In this document: in pieces, positions 62,485 through 64,000 of the stretch
Numbering within the stretch: position 1 is the stretch's first letter
Layout of the letters: the number at the start of each line of letters is the position of its first letter
From: Suillus spraguei
Lineage: Eukaryota > Basidiomycota > Agaricomycetes > Boletales > Suillaceae
DNA: 64,000 nt
Assembly (NCBI GenBank): GCA_016800925.1
Contig: JABCPU010000160.1
Location: forward strand, 1 to 64,000
Direction: 5' to 3'
Made by a program: the position numbers and the translations under genes
The notes under the pieces: generated by a model
Database searches by the model: none
What the model was told of the DNA's origin: nothing
The model's input: only the letters and a program-made list of their open reading frames with translations

Positions 62485-64000
62485 GCGACAGTCACGGTCA
62501 CGGTCACAACGAGCACAACGAGCCATTAAGATATTTACCTGGACAAAGAGAAAATGGGGTCAGTTGCGGCAATGGCGAAGATTTCCAGAAAATCACAAGC
62601 ACCCGTAGGACCGTGTTTTTTTTTCGAGAAAACCCTTTCAGTTTCAGCACATGCCTACTTACTGTTTAAGCGATTTTATGCAGTAATTTCGGTACTGACA
62701 AAGCGACATTTTAGAATTGATAGAGTCATCGAAGAACTTTTTGAAACTCAGCACATGCCTAGAATGGTAGCTACTGATATCTGGCCCGGCCCAGGGGCAG
62801 CTTAATTGTAAACGGTCCCTTGCCATGACTATTATACTTCTGGCGCACGTCTACACCGGTTCCATGACAGACTGTCATAGAAAGTTAGGCCCCATCGACA
62901 ATGTGGGAACTCTGTAACAAGTAACATCATAGTGTGATTGATGTGTACACGAATCCTCTTTACATACTAGTACTAGTGCGCCGCAAATCCCGGATTTTTT
63001 GTTTGTTTATTCGTTAAGAACCAAATAAAATAAAGGACATAAAAGAAACGTCACGTCTATCCGAATCTCCCATCGATCCAAACTTGACAATACCTGCGTC
63101 TGCTGTCCGCTTTCCAACCACCCCGGCCGCATCGGGTGTCCATTCGCACCATTATGCTCTCCATGCTACCATTGAGCTCTTCGCCGCTTCCAGCCACAAT
63201 GTCTATTCCTCGGAATAGATTCTAATCCTAATCGTCTTCACCCGCAGGGGAGAACAGATTTCTACTTGCGTGGGCCACGAACACTGAATAGCGACAGTGT
63301 TTTAGTGGGGTTGGGCCAGGTTTCGATGGTGATCTTCCATGTGCGCCTCGGCGTGCACTCTGGGTCACGCACAGATCTCCACTAGAGATTGATCTACCCG
63401 GTGTCGCTCTAGGAATACTCATAATCCCGTCTTACACCTAGACCAAACCTCTCGTGTCTCATATTCTGCAAGTCAACGCACGTATTTCTCCAGCGGTAAG
63501 AGTCTTTGACTCTTAGTACCCCGGCGTCTTTTGGCATTTTTTTGCCCGCCGAGAGCAGTGTTGTTTTCTTAGTTGTCCTTGGGACCGGGAAAATGTACAC
63601 AGGCTCTGAAGCGCCGACAAGCGCAGCAAATGGCTTGGCTTCGTGGTGATCTGCGACGTGGAACATAGTTTGGATTGCACTTGGTTGTGGATGTGGTACG
63701 TACAGGAAAGTGCTACTAATGATTGCTTTGGTTAGAGTGTCGCGGGTCCAGTTCTGTCTACGTCCCTGCAGTGTCGGCTCCCCTACCCTACATGTCAGAG
63801 ACATGCTAAGGAGTCACTGCGTGCAATTAGCCTAGTCCCATGCTCGCATGCTTTTGGGAATTCCCTGTGATCATACTGAGGGCCCTCAGGTCAAATTGGA
63901 GGCTGTTTGCTCGAAGCCGGCCAAGACTAGATCTGTCGAATGTGCTGCTGCTTTTTCATCCGTCCTTCAATATACTGGTCTGTTCCTCGTAGCCATGTCC
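62485..64000. other. Unassigned flank, weak ORFs only
   Basis: Short repeats CACGGT(C/CA) at 62491-62512 lie next to the arm boundary. Minus-strand frames at 63804-63409 (131 residues, no domain seen) and 63422-63228 could be exons of one gene, with a Thr/Lys-rich middle. I could not recognise a family. No RNA gene or mobile element was identified. Confidence 0.3.

Overview
The window looks like nuclear DNA of a mushroom-forming basidiomycete (Agaricomycete). Genes are broken by many introns of about 50 nt with GTRAGT donors and CTRAY branch points. The mobile elements are typical of these fungi: chromodomain Ty3/gypsy, a Tad-like LINE with RNase H, hAT, Plavaka-type and PIF/Harbinger transposases. 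No prokaryotic signatures, rRNA, tRNA or CRISPR were seen. Species cannot be told from the sequence.

Region 1 (1-19,880) carries a decayed SNF2-type helicase (+), an apparently intact F-box protein (-), a large basidiomycete protein of unknown function (+, one frameshift), a decayed unknown gene (-), a GMP synthase pseudogene (-), a fragment containing a tandem array of four intron-like units (-), and the C-terminal part of an XRN1 pseudogene (-). Region 2 (19,881-26,208) is a LINE inserted in XRN1; more of XRN1 continues on its far side. Region 3 (26,209-31,032) holds small fragments: NACHT-type P-loop, MOR2/TAO3 (Furry family), and unknown ORFs.

Region 4 is a large inverted repeat. The arms 31,033-37,215 and 56,302-62,484 (6,183 bp each) are mirror images: position x in one arm pairs with 93,517-x in the other. 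Each arm is a head-to-tail collage, all on one strand, of four incomplete genes: the 5' part of a choline/ethanolamine phosphotransferase, the 3' half of histidyl-tRNA synthetase, the 3' part of SEC23, and a fungal amidase lacking its 5' end. Introns are retained, and premature stops are shared by both arms. The 19.1-kb spacer is a nest of mobile elements: minisatellites, a Plavaka pseudogene split by a solo LTR and a hAT, a gypsy element split by another solo LTR, and a Harbinger pseudogene split by two solo LTRs. Next comes a stray copy of 12.9-13.2 kb DNA carrying a MITE, joined directly to the second arm. Six insertions have matching target-site duplications, so the nesting order can be read directly.

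Taken together this is a gene graveyard. Copies of normally essential single-copy genes (GUA1, XRN1, HARS, SEC23, MOR2/TAO3) are present only as broken pieces. This suggests a dispensable or duplicated segment whose intact copies lie elsewhere. Several disruptions look like loss of one base from a short homopolymer, so sequencing error must be excluded for those. The nonsense codons and active-site substitutions are not explained that way. The most interesting signals are the mirror-image gene-fragment mosaic, the tandem intron array, and an intact antisense zinc-cluster gene inside the decayed gypsy element.
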